Counted from the first letter of the stretch, positions 22,690 to 32,276 are shown. The stretch: DNA of 64,000 nucleotides from Hankyongella sp964404985 (GCA_964404985.1 CAYOMD010000004.1:1-64000), one strand, 5' to 3'. Translations and numbers: made by a program. Notes: generated from the letters alone by a model not told the origin.

Positions 22690-24101
22690 CCCTGTTTCTG
22701 GCAATCGACGGCACGCGCCGCACCGGCAGCGGACGGCAGACCCACACGGTCATCAACCCGGCGACCGGAGCCGCCATAGGCGACCTGCCGCTGGCCGGGC
22801 AGCACGACATGGACGACGCGCTGGCCGCCAGTGCGCGCGGCTTCGCGCGCTGGCGGCGCACGGACCCGCTGGAACGCGCTGCCGTGCTGAAGCGTGCCGC
22901 CACCCTGATGCGGGCGCGCATCGACGAGATCGCCGCCGCCACCACGCAGGAAGAAGGCAAGCCGCTGGCCGAGGCGCGCGCGGAGATTAGCTATGCCGCC
23001 AATCTGCTGGAGTTTTTCGGCGAGGAAGCGCGGCGCGTCACCGGCAAGGTACTGGCCCGCCCCTATGGCCGGCAGTCGCTGGTACTCAAGGAGCCGATTG
23101 GCCCTGTCGCCGCGTTCGCGCCCTGGAACTTCCCGGTCAGCACACCGGTGCGCAAGCTGGGGGCAGCGATTGCCGCCGGCTGTTCGTGCATCCTTAAGCC
23201 GCCGCTGGAGGCGCCGGCGTCCGCGCTCGCTGTGCTGGATGCGCTCTGGGATGCCGGCGTGCCGGGCGATGTGGCGCAGGTCGTCTTCGGGGTGCCGGCA
23301 GAGGTGTCCGCGCATCTGCTCGGCTCGACGGTCATCCGCAAGATGTCGTTCACCGGCTCGACGGCGATCGGCAAGCAACTGATGCGACTGGCGGCGGACA
23401 ACATGATCCGCACGACCATGGAGCTGGGTGGCCATGCGCCGGTGCTGGTGTTCGCGGATGCTGATATCGATGCCGCACTCGACGCGCTGGCCCCGGCCAA
23501 GGCGCGCAATGCCGGGCAGGTGTGCACATCGCCCACCCGCTTCTTCGTGGAAGCGCCAGTCTATGCCCGCTTTGCCGAGGGGTTGCGCGCGCGGATGGCC
23601 GCACTCCGGGTCGGCGACGGAATGGACACCGACACCCAGATGGGGCCGCTCGCCAATCCGCGCCGGCTGGATGCCATGGCGGCGCTGATCGCCGATGCCC
23701 AGAGTCACGGGGCAACACGGATGACCGGCGGCGAGCGGATCGGCAATCAGGGCTATTTCTGGGCACCGACCGTGTTGCGCGATGTGCCGGCGGACGCACG
23801 CATCATGAATGAGGAGCCGTTTGGCCCGGTTGCGGTGTTATCCCCGTTCGAGGGGCTGGAGGCCGCACTTGAAAGCGCCAACCGGCTCCCGTTCGGGCTG
23901 GCATCTTATGTGTTCACCGGGTCTGCCCGGACAGCGCTGCTCGCCAGCCAGGGGATCGAGGCCGGGATGGTCGGGCTCAATCAGGTCGTGGTCGCGCAGG
24001 TGGACTCTCCGTTCGGCGGCGTCAAGGACAGTGGCCACGGTTCAGAGGACGGCCCGGAAGGTCTGGAGGCCTATCTGGTCACGAAGGCTGTGCACCAATA
24101 G
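22686..24101 (+). CDS. NAD(P)-dependent aldehyde dehydrogenase (succinate-semialdehyde type)
   Basis: 471 residues, full length for the ALDH superfamily. Glutamate general base in TTMELGGHAPVLVF and nucleophilic cysteine in NAGQVCTSPTRFFV. The cofactor segment AFAPWNFPVSTPVRK and the C-terminal NEEPFGPVAVLSPF are conserved. Closest-looking subgroup is succinate-semialdehyde dehydrogenase (GabD-like), but the substrate is inferred. Translationally coupled to sufE. Confidence 0.9.
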   Translation: MTLFLAIDGTRRTGSGRQTHTVINPATGAAIGDLPLAGQHDMDDALAASARGFARWRRTDPLERAAVLKRAATLMRARIDEIAAATTQEEGKPLAEARAEISYAANLLEFFGEEARRVTGKVLARPYGRQSLVLKEPIGPVAAFAPWNFPVSTPVRKLGAAIAAGCSCILKPPLEAPASALAVLDALWDAGVPGDVAQVVFGVPAEVSAHLLGSTVIRKMSFTGSTAIGKQLMRLAADNMIRTTMELGGHAPVLVFADADIDAALDALAPAKARNAGQVCTSPTRFFVEAPVYARFAEGLRARMAALRVGDGMDTDTQMGPLANPRRLDAMAALIADAQSHGATRMTGGERIGNQGYFWAPTVLRDVPADARIMNEEPFGPVAVLSPFEGLEAALESANRLPFGLASYVFTGSARTALLASQGIEAGMVGLNQVVVAQVDSPFGGVKDSGHGSEDGPEGLEAYLVTKAVHQ

Positions 24102-24126
24102 TCCCTGACTTTGAAAACCAGTTTTA

Positions 24127-24290
24127 GCAGGTTGCTGAAAAACTTGTTTTCCCTCGTCATCCCGGCGAAAGCCGGGATCTTCTGGTCAAAGGCAACATTG
24201 AAAAGATTGCGTTTTTTCTGCCAAAGATTCCGGCTTTCGCCGGAATGACGCAAGTTTTCTCAGTGCTCAGTCGTTTTTCATCAGCCTGCT
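24127..24290. repeat. 164 bp nested palindrome with REP-like cores
   Basis: Outer arms AGCAGGTTGCTGAAAAAC (24127-24144) and GTTTTTCATCAGCCTGCT (24273-24290) enclose two REP-like hairpins. These are built on CATCCCGGCGAAAGCCGGGATC and TTCCGGCTTTCGCCGGAATG, themselves in inverted orientation. The cores match those at 2243-2334. The block lies between the convergent aldehyde dehydrogenase and DUF2794 genes and overlaps the latter's stop. Confidence 0.8.
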
Positions 24291-24642
24291 AGACCAGCTT
24301 GATCAGCCGGCGCTCGAGCAGCTTTATGATCGGCTCCAGGTCATGGCCGCGCTTCAGGATACCGCCAGTCTGGCCTACCAGCATCCAGGCCCCCTGACGG
24401 CGGGCGAGCGCCGGCGACTTGATGATCTGCACCTCCGCGCGTTCGCTGGCGCGCTTGTAGGCGCTGAACACCGCCCGGTCAGCCGCAAATTCCATCGCAT
24501 AGTCCCGCCACAGGCCGGCCACCACCATGCGTCCGTAGAGCCCGAGGATGGCGTTCAACTCCGGCCGGTCGAACCCGACCTGATGCGGCGTACGATGGGA
24601 TGGACTGGAAGGCGCCGGGAACAGCGGGGTGATATTGTCCAT
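24289..24642 (-). CDS. DUF2794 family protein
   Basis: 117 residues. It begins MDNITPLFPAPSSPSHRTPH and contains VGFDRPELNAILGLYGRMV and MEFAADRAVFSAYKRASERA, characteristic of the alphaproteobacterial DUF2794 family. No function is established. The stop codon lies within the end of a palindromic repeat. Confidence 0.88.
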   Translation of the reverse strand: MDNITPLFPAPSSPSHRTPHQVGFDRPELNAILGLYGRMVVAGLWRDYAMEFAADRAVFSAYKRASERAEVQIIKSPALARRQGAWMLVGQTGGILKRGHDLEPIIKLLERRLIKLV

Positions 24643-24690
24643 GGCCGAAGGTTAGCGCAAGTTCCGGGCAGTGCAAGCGCTTGTGCAGAC

Positions 24691-25380
24691 TCAGCTGCCG
24701 GTGCGGCGCGGTGTCTCCCGTTGCTCGGACTCCAGCCCGGCCAGTCGCGCCTGCAGCTTTTCCATTTCGCAGCGAATGATTTCCAGGCGCTGGCTCTGCG
24801 GGTCATAGCGCTCGTCGCAGGGGGTGCCGTACGCGAGGAATTCCCGCGAGAAGTTGACGGCGTCCATCAGGATCGGCTTGGCCGGGATGCCGACGACGGT
24901 CGCAGCCGGCATGACATCGCGGGTGACGACGGCATTGGCCCCGACCCTGGCATTGGTGCCGACCGTAATCGGCCCCAGAATCTGTGCGCCCGAGCCGATG
25001 ATAACGCCGCTGGCAATAGTCGGGTGACGCTTTCCGCCCACGCCGCTCGCCGGGTCAACGCCGCCAAGGGTCACGCCGTGATACATGGTGACATCGTCAC
25101 CGATTTCCGCCGTCTCGCCAATCACCACGCCCATGCCATGGTCGATAAAGAAACGCTTGCCGATATTGGCGCCGGGGTGGATTTCAATGCCGGTGAGCAG
25201 GCGACCGATCTGAGACAGCAGGCGCGCCAGCCAATAGAATTCCAGCGTGTAGAACCAGTGGGCAACCCGGTGCCAGACCAACGCCCAGACACCGGCATAA
25301 AGCAGGATTTCCCAGCGGCTGCGCGCGGAGGGATCGCGCGCCTTGAGAGAGTCGAGATAACCGATCAGATTCTGCAGCAT
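24691..25380 (-). CDS. cysE: Serine O-acetyltransferase
   Basis: 229 residues. Left-handed beta-helix hexapeptide repeats run through IHPGANIGKRFFIDHGMGVV and IGETAEIGDDVTMYHGVTLG. The catalytic His lies in IDHGMG and DPASGVGGKRHPTIASGV is conserved. It makes O-acetylserine, the precursor for cysteine. The N-terminal helical domain is of the shorter EpsC type. The C-terminus is a charged coiled coil (RLEIIRCEMEKLQARLAGLE). Confidence 0.95.
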   Translation of the reverse strand: MLQNLIGYLDSLKARDPSARSRWEILLYAGVWALVWHRVAHWFYTLEFYWLARLLSQIGRLLTGIEIHPGANIGKRFFIDHGMGVVIGETAEIGDDVTMYHGVTLGGVDPASGVGGKRHPTIASGVIIGSGAQILGPITVGTNARVGANAVVTRDVMPAATVVGIPAKPILMDAVNFSREFLAYGTPCDERYDPQSQRLEIIRCEMEKLQARLAGLESEQRETPRRTGS

Positions 25381-25474
25381 AGTTTAGACTCCGGCTACAG
25401 CGCTGTTTACAGGGGAACCTTCGAGACTGCCATAGGGCGGCCCCGACACAGATTGTTGCCATTGCGCGGACAAT

Positions 25475-26734
25475 TCAGGCTGATGAGTCGGCTGCGTGCT
25501 CATCTTTCTCCGGCCCGAGCGCGCCTTCCCACTTCGCGACCACGGCGGTGGCGACCGAGTTGCCAAGCACGTTGGTCGCACTACGGGCCATATCGAGGAA
25601 CTGGTCGATCGCCAGAATCAGCAGCAGCCCGGCCTCGGGGATGTTGAAAAATCCGAGCGTTGCCGCGATCACCACCAGCGAGGCACGCGGCACACCTGCC
25701 ATGCCCTTGGAGGTGACCATAAGCAGCAGCAGCATGGTCACCTGCTGGCCGATCGTGAGGTCGATCCCATAGGCTTGCGCGATGAACAGCGTCGCGAACG
25801 TGCAGTACATCATCGAGCCGTCGAGGTTGAACGAATAGCCCAGCGGCAGCACAAAGCTGGCGATGCGCTTGGGCACGCCGAAGTTCTGCAACTGCTCCAG
25901 CGTGCGGGGATAGGCGGCCTCCGAGCTGGCGGTCGAGAAGGCGAGCAGGATCGGCGTGCGAATCATCGAGGACAGCCGCCCGACCCGCCGCCCGATGACC
26001 AGGTACCCCGCCAGTACCAGCAGGCCCCAGAGTACGGCGAGCGACAGGTAGAAGCCGCCGATGAACTTGCCGTACGTGATGAGGATGCCGAGCCCGCGTG
26101 TGGTGACGGTGGCGGCGACAGCGGCGAACACGGCTAGCGGCGCAAACAGCATCACATAGCCGGTCACCCGCAGCATCACTTGCGCGCCTTCCTCGATCAG
26201 GTGGGCAAGGCTCTTGGCCTTCTCGCCCACTGCGGCCAGCGCCGCGCCGAAAAACAGCGAGAACACTACGATCTGCAGGATTTCATTATCCGCCATCGCC
26301 TTGACGACGGAGGTCGGCACCAGGTGGGTCAGGAAGCCCTTCAGCGTGAATTCCTGAGTCGCGAGTCCGGCCGACGCCGTGGCCTCCGGCAACGCGAGGC
26401 CCAAGCCCACACCCGGCTGCAGCAGCGACACCATGATAATCCCGACCAGGAGCGACAGAGCGGATGCACCGAGGAACCAGGCCATGGTGCGCAGACCGAT
26501 GCGGCCAAGCGCGCTCGAGTCGCCCATGTGGGCAATGCCGGAGACCAGCGTGGTGAACACCAGCGGGGCGATGATCATCTTGATCATGCGCAGGAACACG
26601 TCCGTGACGGTCGTCAGAGCGTCCGCAATCGATTTGAGCTGCTCAGCGTCAGCGATCTGCGCATGGAAAACCGCCCCGGTCACGATGCCGATGATCATCG
26701 CAACAAGGATGATGAAGGTGAATCGCTTGGCCAT
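25475..26734 (-). CDS. Dicarboxylate/amino acid:cation symporter (DAACS family)
   Basis: 419 residues from the ATG at 26734, preceded by AGGGAA; a TTG at 26755 is in frame. About eight membrane helices plus re-entrant loops. The serine-rich motif AFSTASSEAAYPRTLEQL and the substrate site LGYSFNLDGSMMYCTFATLFIAQ lie as in GltP/DctA, followed by TSKGMAGVPRASLVVI. Probably imports glutamate/aspartate or C4-dicarboxylates with Na+ or H+. Confidence 0.93.
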   Translation of the reverse strand: MAKRFTFIILVAMIIGIVTGAVFHAQIADAEQLKSIADALTTVTDVFLRMIKMIIAPLVFTTLVSGIAHMGDSSALGRIGLRTMAWFLGASALSLLVGIIMVSLLQPGVGLGLALPEATASAGLATQEFTLKGFLTHLVPTSVVKAMADNEILQIVVFSLFFGAALAAVGEKAKSLAHLIEEGAQVMLRVTGYVMLFAPLAVFAAVAATVTTRGLGILITYGKFIGGFYLSLAVLWGLLVLAGYLVIGRRVGRLSSMIRTPILLAFSTASSEAAYPRTLEQLQNFGVPKRIASFVLPLGYSFNLDGSMMYCTFATLFIAQAYGIDLTIGQQVTMLLLLMVTSKGMAGVPRASLVVIAATLGFFNIPEAGLLLILAIDQFLDMARSATNVLGNSVATAVVAKWEGALGPEKDEHAADSSA

Positions 26735-26885
26735 GCCGTTGTATATTCCCTGCAAAACGGCACGATATCTGTGCGCTTACGCCCATGCCGTCCCATGTCG
26801 TCGACACTAGGCCAGATGCACACCGCGGATGCAACCCGTGCCAGCCCACACAGCGCGTAAAGTATTTTCTTTGTTGAACAGGTGG

Positions 26886-27662
26886 ATGCAGCTTGCCACA
26901 GAGTTGGGCATGGACTTCGTGACGAGCCCCGAGTTCTTGTTGTTTGCCGTCGTGGGCTTCCTCGCGCAGCTGTGCGACGGTGCGCTCGGCATGGGTTTCG
27001 GCGTCATCAGCTCGACTGTCCTTGCCTCTATGGGGGTTGAGCCGAAGGTCGTCAGCGCCAGCGTGAATACCGCCAAAATCGTGACCGGCGGCGCCGCGAC
27101 CGTGTCGCACATCCTGTATCGCAACATCGACCGGACACTGCTGCTGAGCCTCGCAATCGGCGGGGTCATTGGGGCAACCATCGGGGTGCTGGTCCTTACC
27201 CAGTTGCCAACCAAGTGGGTTCAGACCACCGTCAGCTGCTATCTCATCTGTGTCGGATTCATCATCCTGTCGCGTTTTTTCCGCAAGGTTGAGCTCACCG
27301 AGCGCCCGGCCAACCCGATGGCGATCGGCGTGGCGGGCGGCGTGCTGGAATCCGTTGCCGGGGTGTGGGGCCCGCTGGTGACGACAAGTCTGGTCGAGCG
27401 CGGGATATCCCCGCGTCTGGTGGTCGGGTCGGTGAGTGTCGCGGAGACGATAGTTGCCGTTGCCGTCTCGATGCTGCTCATTTCGCACATGGGGTTCGAC
27501 TCTTTGAGCCAGAATGTCCTGGGGCTGATGGCCGGTGCGCTTGTCGCGGCACCCCTGGGCGCCCGCCTGACGCGCCGCATGCCGGCACGGCTGCTGATGG
27601 CCGGTGTCGGCATCATGGTCATCACCAGCAGTCTGGTGCGCCTTTCCAAGCTCTACTTGTAG
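26886..27662 (+). CDS. TauE/SafE family sulfite exporter-like permease
   Basis: About 258 residues from the ATG at 26886; starts at 26829 and 26910 are possible. The fold is two homologous four-helix halves. The first carries GFLAQLCDGALGMGFGVISS and the second GVAGGVLESVAGVWGPLVTT. This internal repeat is typical of the TauE family, which exports sulfite, sulfoacetate or other organic anions. The substrate is not predictable. oxyR follows on the same strand after 65 bp. Confidence 0.88.
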   Translation: MQLATELGMDFVTSPEFLLFAVVGFLAQLCDGALGMGFGVISSTVLASMGVEPKVVSASVNTAKIVTGGAATVSHILYRNIDRTLLLSLAIGGVIGATIGVLVLTQLPTKWVQTTVSCYLICVGFIILSRFFRKVELTERPANPMAIGVAGGVLESVAGVWGPLVTTSLVERGISPRLVVGSVSVAETIVAVAVSMLLISHMGFDSLSQNVLGLMAGALVAAPLGARLTRRMPARLLMAGVGIMVITSSLVRLSKLYL

Positions 27663-27727
27663 CGAAGTGCCCGCTTGCATCGCGATACCTGCGATGGAAT
27701 ACAGAGCCTGTCGCAAGGGTGCCCTGT

Positions 27728-28633
27728 ATGTTCCTGCCATCCATCAAGCAATTGCAATATCTTATCGCCTTGCAGCAGCATAACCACTTCGGGCGGGCGG
27801 CAGACGCCTGTTTTGTCACCCAGTCCACGCTTTCTGCGGGCCTGCGGGAGCTGGAGACTGGTCTGAACGCAATCCTGGTCGAGCGTACAAAGCGAGTCGT
27901 GTCTTTTACGGCCCTCGGGGAGCAGGTCGTGCGCAAGGCCTATGTGGTGCTGCGCGAGGCGACCGATATAGCGCAGATGGCGCAGGCATCCGGCAGGCCG
28001 CTCAGTGGCGAGCTGCGCCTGGCGGTGATCCCGACCATTGCGCCATTCTTCCTGCCCAAGGCGCTGCCGGCACTGCGGGCGACATACCCGGATCTCAAGC
28101 TGTTCCTGCGAGAGGAGATGAGCCACGCAGCCTGCGAGGAGTTGCTGCGCGGCCAGATCGACTGTGTCCTGCTGGCGCTACCTTATGACTGCGGCGAGGT
28201 TGAAGTCGCAGAATTGTTCGAGGACTCGTTCTCGGTCGCCTTCCATGAGCAGGAATTCGCGCCGGCACCATCCTCCTTCGCACCGGACGAGATCGAGGGC
28301 GATCGGTTGCTGCTGCTGGAGGACGGGCATTGCCTGCGCGATCAGGCCTTGATTGCGTGCGAGCGCCCGGCGTTGCGGATCAACCGCGCTATCCTCGGCA
28401 CCTCGCTGCACACCATGGTACAGATGGTGGACAACCGGCTGGGCCTCACCCTGCTGCCGCAAATGGCGATCAACAGCGGCATCCTGAACAATACCAATGT
28501 CCTTGCGCGCCCGTTGAGCGGGCCGCGGGCACGGCGGACCATTGCACTGGCCTGGCGGCGCAGTTCTCCGCGCGAGAAAGAATTGCAGTTGTTGGCCGAA
28601 TATTTGCGCAATGCCGCTAAGGCCCAAAGATAA
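27728..28633 (+). CDS. oxyR: Hydrogen-peroxide-sensing LysR regulator OxyR
   Basis: 301 residues. N-terminal winged HTH (LPSIKQLQYLIALQQHNHFG, RAADACFVTQSTLSAGLREL). The redox pair is in EDGHCLRDQALIAC, matching the Cys199/Cys208 disulfide of OxyR, which fixes the identity. It would activate peroxide defence; katG lies 26 kb away in this window rather than adjacent. Confidence 0.94.
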   Translation: MFLPSIKQLQYLIALQQHNHFGRAADACFVTQSTLSAGLRELETGLNAILVERTKRVVSFTALGEQVVRKAYVVLREATDIAQMAQASGRPLSGELRLAVIPTIAPFFLPKALPALRATYPDLKLFLREEMSHAACEELLRGQIDCVLLALPYDCGEVEVAELFEDSFSVAFHEQEFAPAPSSFAPDEIEGDRLLLLEDGHCLRDQALIACERPALRINRAILGTSLHTMVQMVDNRLGLTLLPQMAINSGILNNTNVLARPLSGPRARRTIALAWRRSSPREKELQLLAEYLRNAAKAQR

Positions 28634-28655
28634 CTTTGGCCATGGGGAACAAGAC

Positions 28656-29681
28656 ATGAAATCGCTCGTATGTGATGCCTTCGGCCCGCAGGGTGGCCTC
28701 GTGATGCGGGAGGTCCTGACGCCGGACGTCGGACCCGGCGAGGTGCGCATCCGGGTGATGGCGGCGGGCGTCAGTGCGAACGATCAACTTCTGGTGCAGG
28801 GGGTCACCATCCCGAAGCCGTCGTTGCCGTTTACGCCGGGCTCGGAAGTGGCAGGGGTAGTTGATGCCGTGGGGCAAGGGGTGCAGGGTATTGCGGTGGG
28901 CGATCATGTCATTGCGCTCACGAATTCCGGCGGCTTTGCCGAATTCGCCGTGGTGCCGCATGATGCGGTGGTGCAGATTCCCGATGGTATGGCGTATGCG
29001 ACCGCCGCCGGGTTCATCCTCACCTATGCGCCGGCACATCACGCGCTGAAGCAGCGGGCTGTCCTGAAAGCCGGCGAGACGGTGCTGGTGCTGGGGGCGG
29101 CCGGTGCCGGCGGCCTTGCCGCGATCGAGGTCGCCAAGATGCTGGGCGCGCGGGTGATCGCCGCAGCCTCGACCGACGAGAAGCTGCAACTCGCCAAGCG
29201 TTTCGGGGCAGACCACCGGATCAACTACACTGACATCGATATGCGCGAAGCGCTCAAAGTGCTGACCGATGGTGAGGGTGTCGACGTCGTCTACGATCCT
29301 GTGGGCGGGGAGGAGGCAGAGTCAGCCCTGCGGTCGCTGGCGCTCGGTGGTCGTCACCTGATCATGGGGTTTGCCGCCGGGCCGGCTGCACCGGTCTCGC
29401 CGAATGCGCTGCACGCGCGCGGGGCAGCACTGATCGGGGTGCAGTGGAGCGCCTATGCACGCCGCCATCCGGATGTGCAGGCGGACAACCTGGAAGAGCT
29501 GGTGGCCTGGTACCATGCCGGCAAGCTGAAGCCTGCTGTCGGCCAGGTGTTTGCGTTTGCCCAGGGTGCAGAGGCGATCCGCGCCGCTGCAGACCGTGGC
29601 ACGATGGGTCGGGTCGTACTGGATGTCGGTGGCCGCGAACCCACGCTCAGTGACATCATAGGACCCGGCGAGCCCTGCTGA
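28656..29681 (+). CDS. NADPH:quinone oxidoreductase (zinc-independent MDR family)
   Basis: 341 residues. GroES-like N-terminal domain (GPGEVRIRVMAAGVSANDQL), then Rossmann fold with VLVLGAAGAGGLAAIEVAKM. No zinc-ligand cysteines are visible, so it belongs with quinone/enoyl reductases (Qor-type). It lies 22 bp after oxyR on the same strand, suggesting co-transcription and a role in oxidative-stress detoxification (inference). Confidence 0.88.
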   Translation: MKSLVCDAFGPQGGLVMREVLTPDVGPGEVRIRVMAAGVSANDQLLVQGVTIPKPSLPFTPGSEVAGVVDAVGQGVQGIAVGDHVIALTNSGGFAEFAVVPHDAVVQIPDGMAYATAAGFILTYAPAHHALKQRAVLKAGETVLVLGAAGAGGLAAIEVAKMLGARVIAAASTDEKLQLAKRFGADHRINYTDIDMREALKVLTDGEGVDVVYDPVGGEEAESALRSLALGGRHLIMGFAAGPAAPVSPNALHARGAALIGVQWSAYARRHPDVQADNLEELVAWYHAGKLKPAVGQVFAFAQGAEAIRAAADRGTMGRVVLDVGGREPTLSDIIGPGEPC

Positions 29682-29699
29682 CCCAGATATCAGCGCGTG

Positions 29700-29823
29700 A
29701 TTACTTTACATTAACCCGCCCGCCCCGAGCCTGGTCGAGGGGCGGCTCCAGCATCATCTGGACGTGTCTCGACTTGCGCGACACGAACGGTGAGGGTCTT
29801 GATTCTGCGTAAAGTCATAAGAC
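29700..29823. repeat. Long imperfect palindromic repeat, family A copy 2
   Basis: Contains CCCGAGCCTGGTCGAGGGG, then TCCAGCATCATCTGGA, CGACTTGCGCGACACGAACG and a tail TTGATTCTGCGTAAAGT. It is highly similar to 58160-58293 along its length. It sits between convergent genes (quinone oxidoreductase and 2OG oxygenase-like), ending just before the latter's stop; a bidirectional terminator function is plausible. Confidence 0.8.
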
Positions 29824-29824
29824 T

Positions 29825-30436
29825 CTAGCCCCAACGATAGTTGACGCTGACGCTGATGCGGTCCTCGTCTGCAAGGTTGGGCGGCACCTCGTGGCGCAAC
29901 CAGCTCTCCCAGAGCAGCAGATCGCCGGGCCGGGCGGGCATGCTGACAAAGGGTTGCTGGTCAGGGGGGGCGTTCTTCTTGCGTGCCGGTGCCGCCATCA
30001 TCATCGGCAGGCGCGGATCCTCGAAGCGCAGGGCGCTGGTGCCTGCCGGCATCGCCACATAATAGGTGCCGCTGATCACCGAATGCGGGTGGATGTGGCC
30101 GCTGTGACCGGCACCGGTCGGCAGAATATTGATCCACAGGCTGTCGAGGCTGAGCGGCTTGCCCGCCAGGTCGAAGCCCAGCGCTTTGGCAAACGCCCTG
30201 GCGTGGGGCTCCAGCGCCTTGGCCAGCCGCTTGAACTCGGGGAAGCGCCAGGGCAAGTCGTTGAGCGACGCATAGGAAGTGTAGCCGAGATAGCCATTCT
30301 TTGCGCACCAGCGTTGGCCGGCGGTGTCGTCCTCAGCGATCGAGCGGCACGCCACTGCCAGCGCCGGGCTCCATGCCCCGTCCAGCGCCGCGCGATAGAC
30401 GGGAGTCGCGAACAAGCGGGTAAGCTCACCCGGCAT
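29825..30436 (-). CDS. TIGR02466-type putative 2OG-Fe(II) oxygenase
   Basis: 203 residues from the ATG at 30436; upstream in-frame starts exist. N-terminus LTRLFATPVYRAAL is typical. Iron ligands are in GHSGHIHPHSVISGTYYV (H-x-H region) and WLRHEVPPNLADEDRISVSV (distal His and 2OG-binding Arg). It overlaps the end of dapF by 11 bp, the last gene of the long minus-strand run. The substrate is unknown. Confidence 0.85.
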   Translation of the reverse strand: MPGELTRLFATPVYRAALDGAWSPALAVACRSIAEDDTAGQRWCAKNGYLGYTSYASLNDLPWRFPEFKRLAKALEPHARAFAKALGFDLAGKPLSLDSLWINILPTGAGHSGHIHPHSVISGTYYVAMPAGTSALRFEDPRLPMMMAAPARKKNAPPDQQPFVSMPARPGDLLLWESWLRHEVPPNLADEDRISVSVNYRWG

Positions 30437-31259
30437 AGGCATCGAGGTCGACGTCGCCGATAAAGGCGGTGGCAACCCCGCCGGTCATCAGCAGCCGGTC
30501 GTCGGCGGTCCATTCGATGGTCAGCGGGCCACCGGGCAGGTGGACGGTGACACGCCGGTCGGTCAGGCCGCGGCGCATGGCGGCGGCCGCCGTCGCGCAG
30601 GCCCCGGTGCCGCAGGCCAGCGTCAGGCCTGCCCCCCGCTCCCAGACACGCAGCAGGATGGTCTGCCGGTCCTGGACCAGGGCGACGTCCACATTCACAC
30701 GCTCCGGGAACAGCAGGTCGTGCTCGATGCGGGGGCCAAGCGTATGCAGGTCGCTGGCCGCCAGATCGCTGACAAAGAACACCACGTGCGGATTGCCGAC
30801 ATTGACACCGGACGGGCTTTCGAGCCCCTCCCACGCCACCGGCATGGCGAGCGTATCCATCGGGTAGGCAAGCGGAATCTCATCCCAGCCGAAGCGCGGC
30901 ACCCCCATATCGACCGTTGCGCTGCTGGCACCGTCCGGCGTTGCGCTCAGCAGACCGCCCCGCGTCTCGATCGTGCAGGCGTGGCCGACCAGGGTGGCGA
31001 CGCAGCGGCTGGCATTGCCGCAGGCCCCGACCTCACCGCCGTCCTGATTGTAGATGCGCATGAACACGTCGGCGCGGTTGGATGGCTCCATGACAATCAG
31101 CTGGTCGCAGCCGATGCCAGTCAGCCGGTTGGAGACGCGGCGCACCACGTCGTAGTTGAGGCGCAGCGGCTGGGTGCGGGCATCGAAGATCACGAAGTCG
31201 TTGCCGAGCCCGTGCATCTTCAGGAACGGGCGGCGGCCGAGCGGCGGCAGTTTGGCCAT
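30426..31259 (-). CDS. dapF: Diaminopimelate epimerase
   Basis: 277 residues. The two catalytic cysteines are in GACGNASRCVA and LACGTGACATAA. The N-terminal KMHGLGNDFVIFDAR is diagnostic. It converts LL- to meso-diaminopimelate for lysine and peptidoglycan. It follows the isoaspartyl peptidase gene after 27 bp. Confidence 0.96.
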   Translation of the reverse strand: MAKLPPLGRRPFLKMHGLGNDFVIFDARTQPLRLNYDVVRRVSNRLTGIGCDQLIVMEPSNRADVFMRIYNQDGGEVGACGNASRCVATLVGHACTIETRGGLLSATPDGASSATVDMGVPRFGWDEIPLAYPMDTLAMPVAWEGLESPSGVNVGNPHVVFFVSDLAASDLHTLGPRIEHDLLFPERVNVDVALVQDRQTILLRVWERGAGLTLACGTGACATAAAAMRRGLTDRRVTVHLPGGPLTIEWTADDRLLMTGGVATAFIGDVDLDAYAG

Positions 31260-31286
31260 GGATGGATACTCTGGGTTGTTGGTGCC

Positions 31287-32276
31287 CTACTTCGTGGTCG
31301 GCGCATCGTCCTTGAAGATGAAGGTCTGCGGCGATTGGCCGGCAACCAGAACACCGCGATACATGCCCGGCGTGTTCATGGCAAAGGCATGGTTGCCCTC
31401 TGCGTCAAGCGCGATCAGCCCGCCATCGCCGCCGATGCTGCCGATGTGGGCGATGGTTGCCTCCGCCGCATCCTTCACCCCCTGCCTGCCGAACGCCATG
31501 CGCGCACAGACCGAGCGGGCAGCGGTCGCGCGGATGAAATACTCGCCCGAGCCGGTGGCGGAGACGCCACAACTGGCGTTATCGGCATAGGTACCGGCCC
31601 CGATAATCGGCGAATCGCCGACCCGCCCGAAGCGCTTGTTGGCGATGCCGCCGGTCGAGGTGCCTGCCGCCAGGTTGCCGGACCGGTCCAGCACCACCAC
31701 GCCGACCGTACCGTATTTGTCGATCTTGAAGGCGGCTTTCTCGCTCTGGGCTTCTTCCAGCTGTTTCACCCGTTCCGGCGTGATGAAATAGTCGTTGGGC
31801 ACCAGGTCCAGCTTCTGTGCCGCAGCAAAGGCGTCAGCGCCGGCACCCTGCATCATCACGTGGCGACCATCCACCATCACGGCACGCGCCAGGCTGATCG
31901 GGTTGCGCACGGTGGTGACACCGGCGACGGCCCCCGCAGCAAGGCTTGCGCCGTCCATGATCGCTGCATCGAGCTCGGCTCTGCCCTCATGGGTCAAGGC
32001 GGCCCCGCGTCCGGCGTTGAACAGCGGCGAGTCCTCCAGCGGCTTGATTGCCGCTTCCACCGCGTCGACGGCTGTGCCGCCAGCCTTGAGGCGGGACTCC
32101 GCCGCCAGCAACGCATGGCGCAGCGCTGCATGATAGGCGGCTCGCTTTTCGTCCGGGAAATCCTTGGCCTCAAACACGCCTGCGCCGCCATGCAGCACGA
32201 TCACATACTCGGGGCGGGCAGCAGCAGGCGCAGTCATAAGCAGAAGGCTCCCCAGGAGTGCAAGAATGCGGGTCAT
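31287..32276 (-). CDS. Isoaspartyl peptidase/L-asparaginase (Ntn hydrolase), exported
   Basis: 329 residues. The ATG at 32276 overlaps the coq7 stop (ATGA). A signal peptide (MTRILALLGSLLLMTAPAAA) implies periplasmic location. The N-terminal VIVLHGGAGV and the autocleavage/nucleophile threonine in DKYGTVGVVVLDRSG identify the family. GIANKRFGRVGDSPIIGAGT is the substrate loop. The precursor self-processes into two chains. Expected to remove isoaspartyl residues from peptides. Confidence 0.93.
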   Translation of the reverse strand: MTRILALLGSLLLMTAPAAARPEYVIVLHGGAGVFEAKDFPDEKRAAYHAALRHALLAAESRLKAGGTAVDAVEAAIKPLEDSPLFNAGRGAALTHEGRAELDAAIMDGASLAAGAVAGVTTVRNPISLARAVMVDGRHVMMQGAGADAFAAAQKLDLVPNDYFITPERVKQLEEAQSEKAAFKIDKYGTVGVVVLDRSGNLAAGTSTGGIANKRFGRVGDSPIIGAGTYADNASCGVSATGSGEYFIRATAARSVCARMAFGRQGVKDAAEATIAHIGSIGGDGGLIALDAEGNHAFAMNTPGMYRGVLVAGQSPQTFIFKDDAPTTK

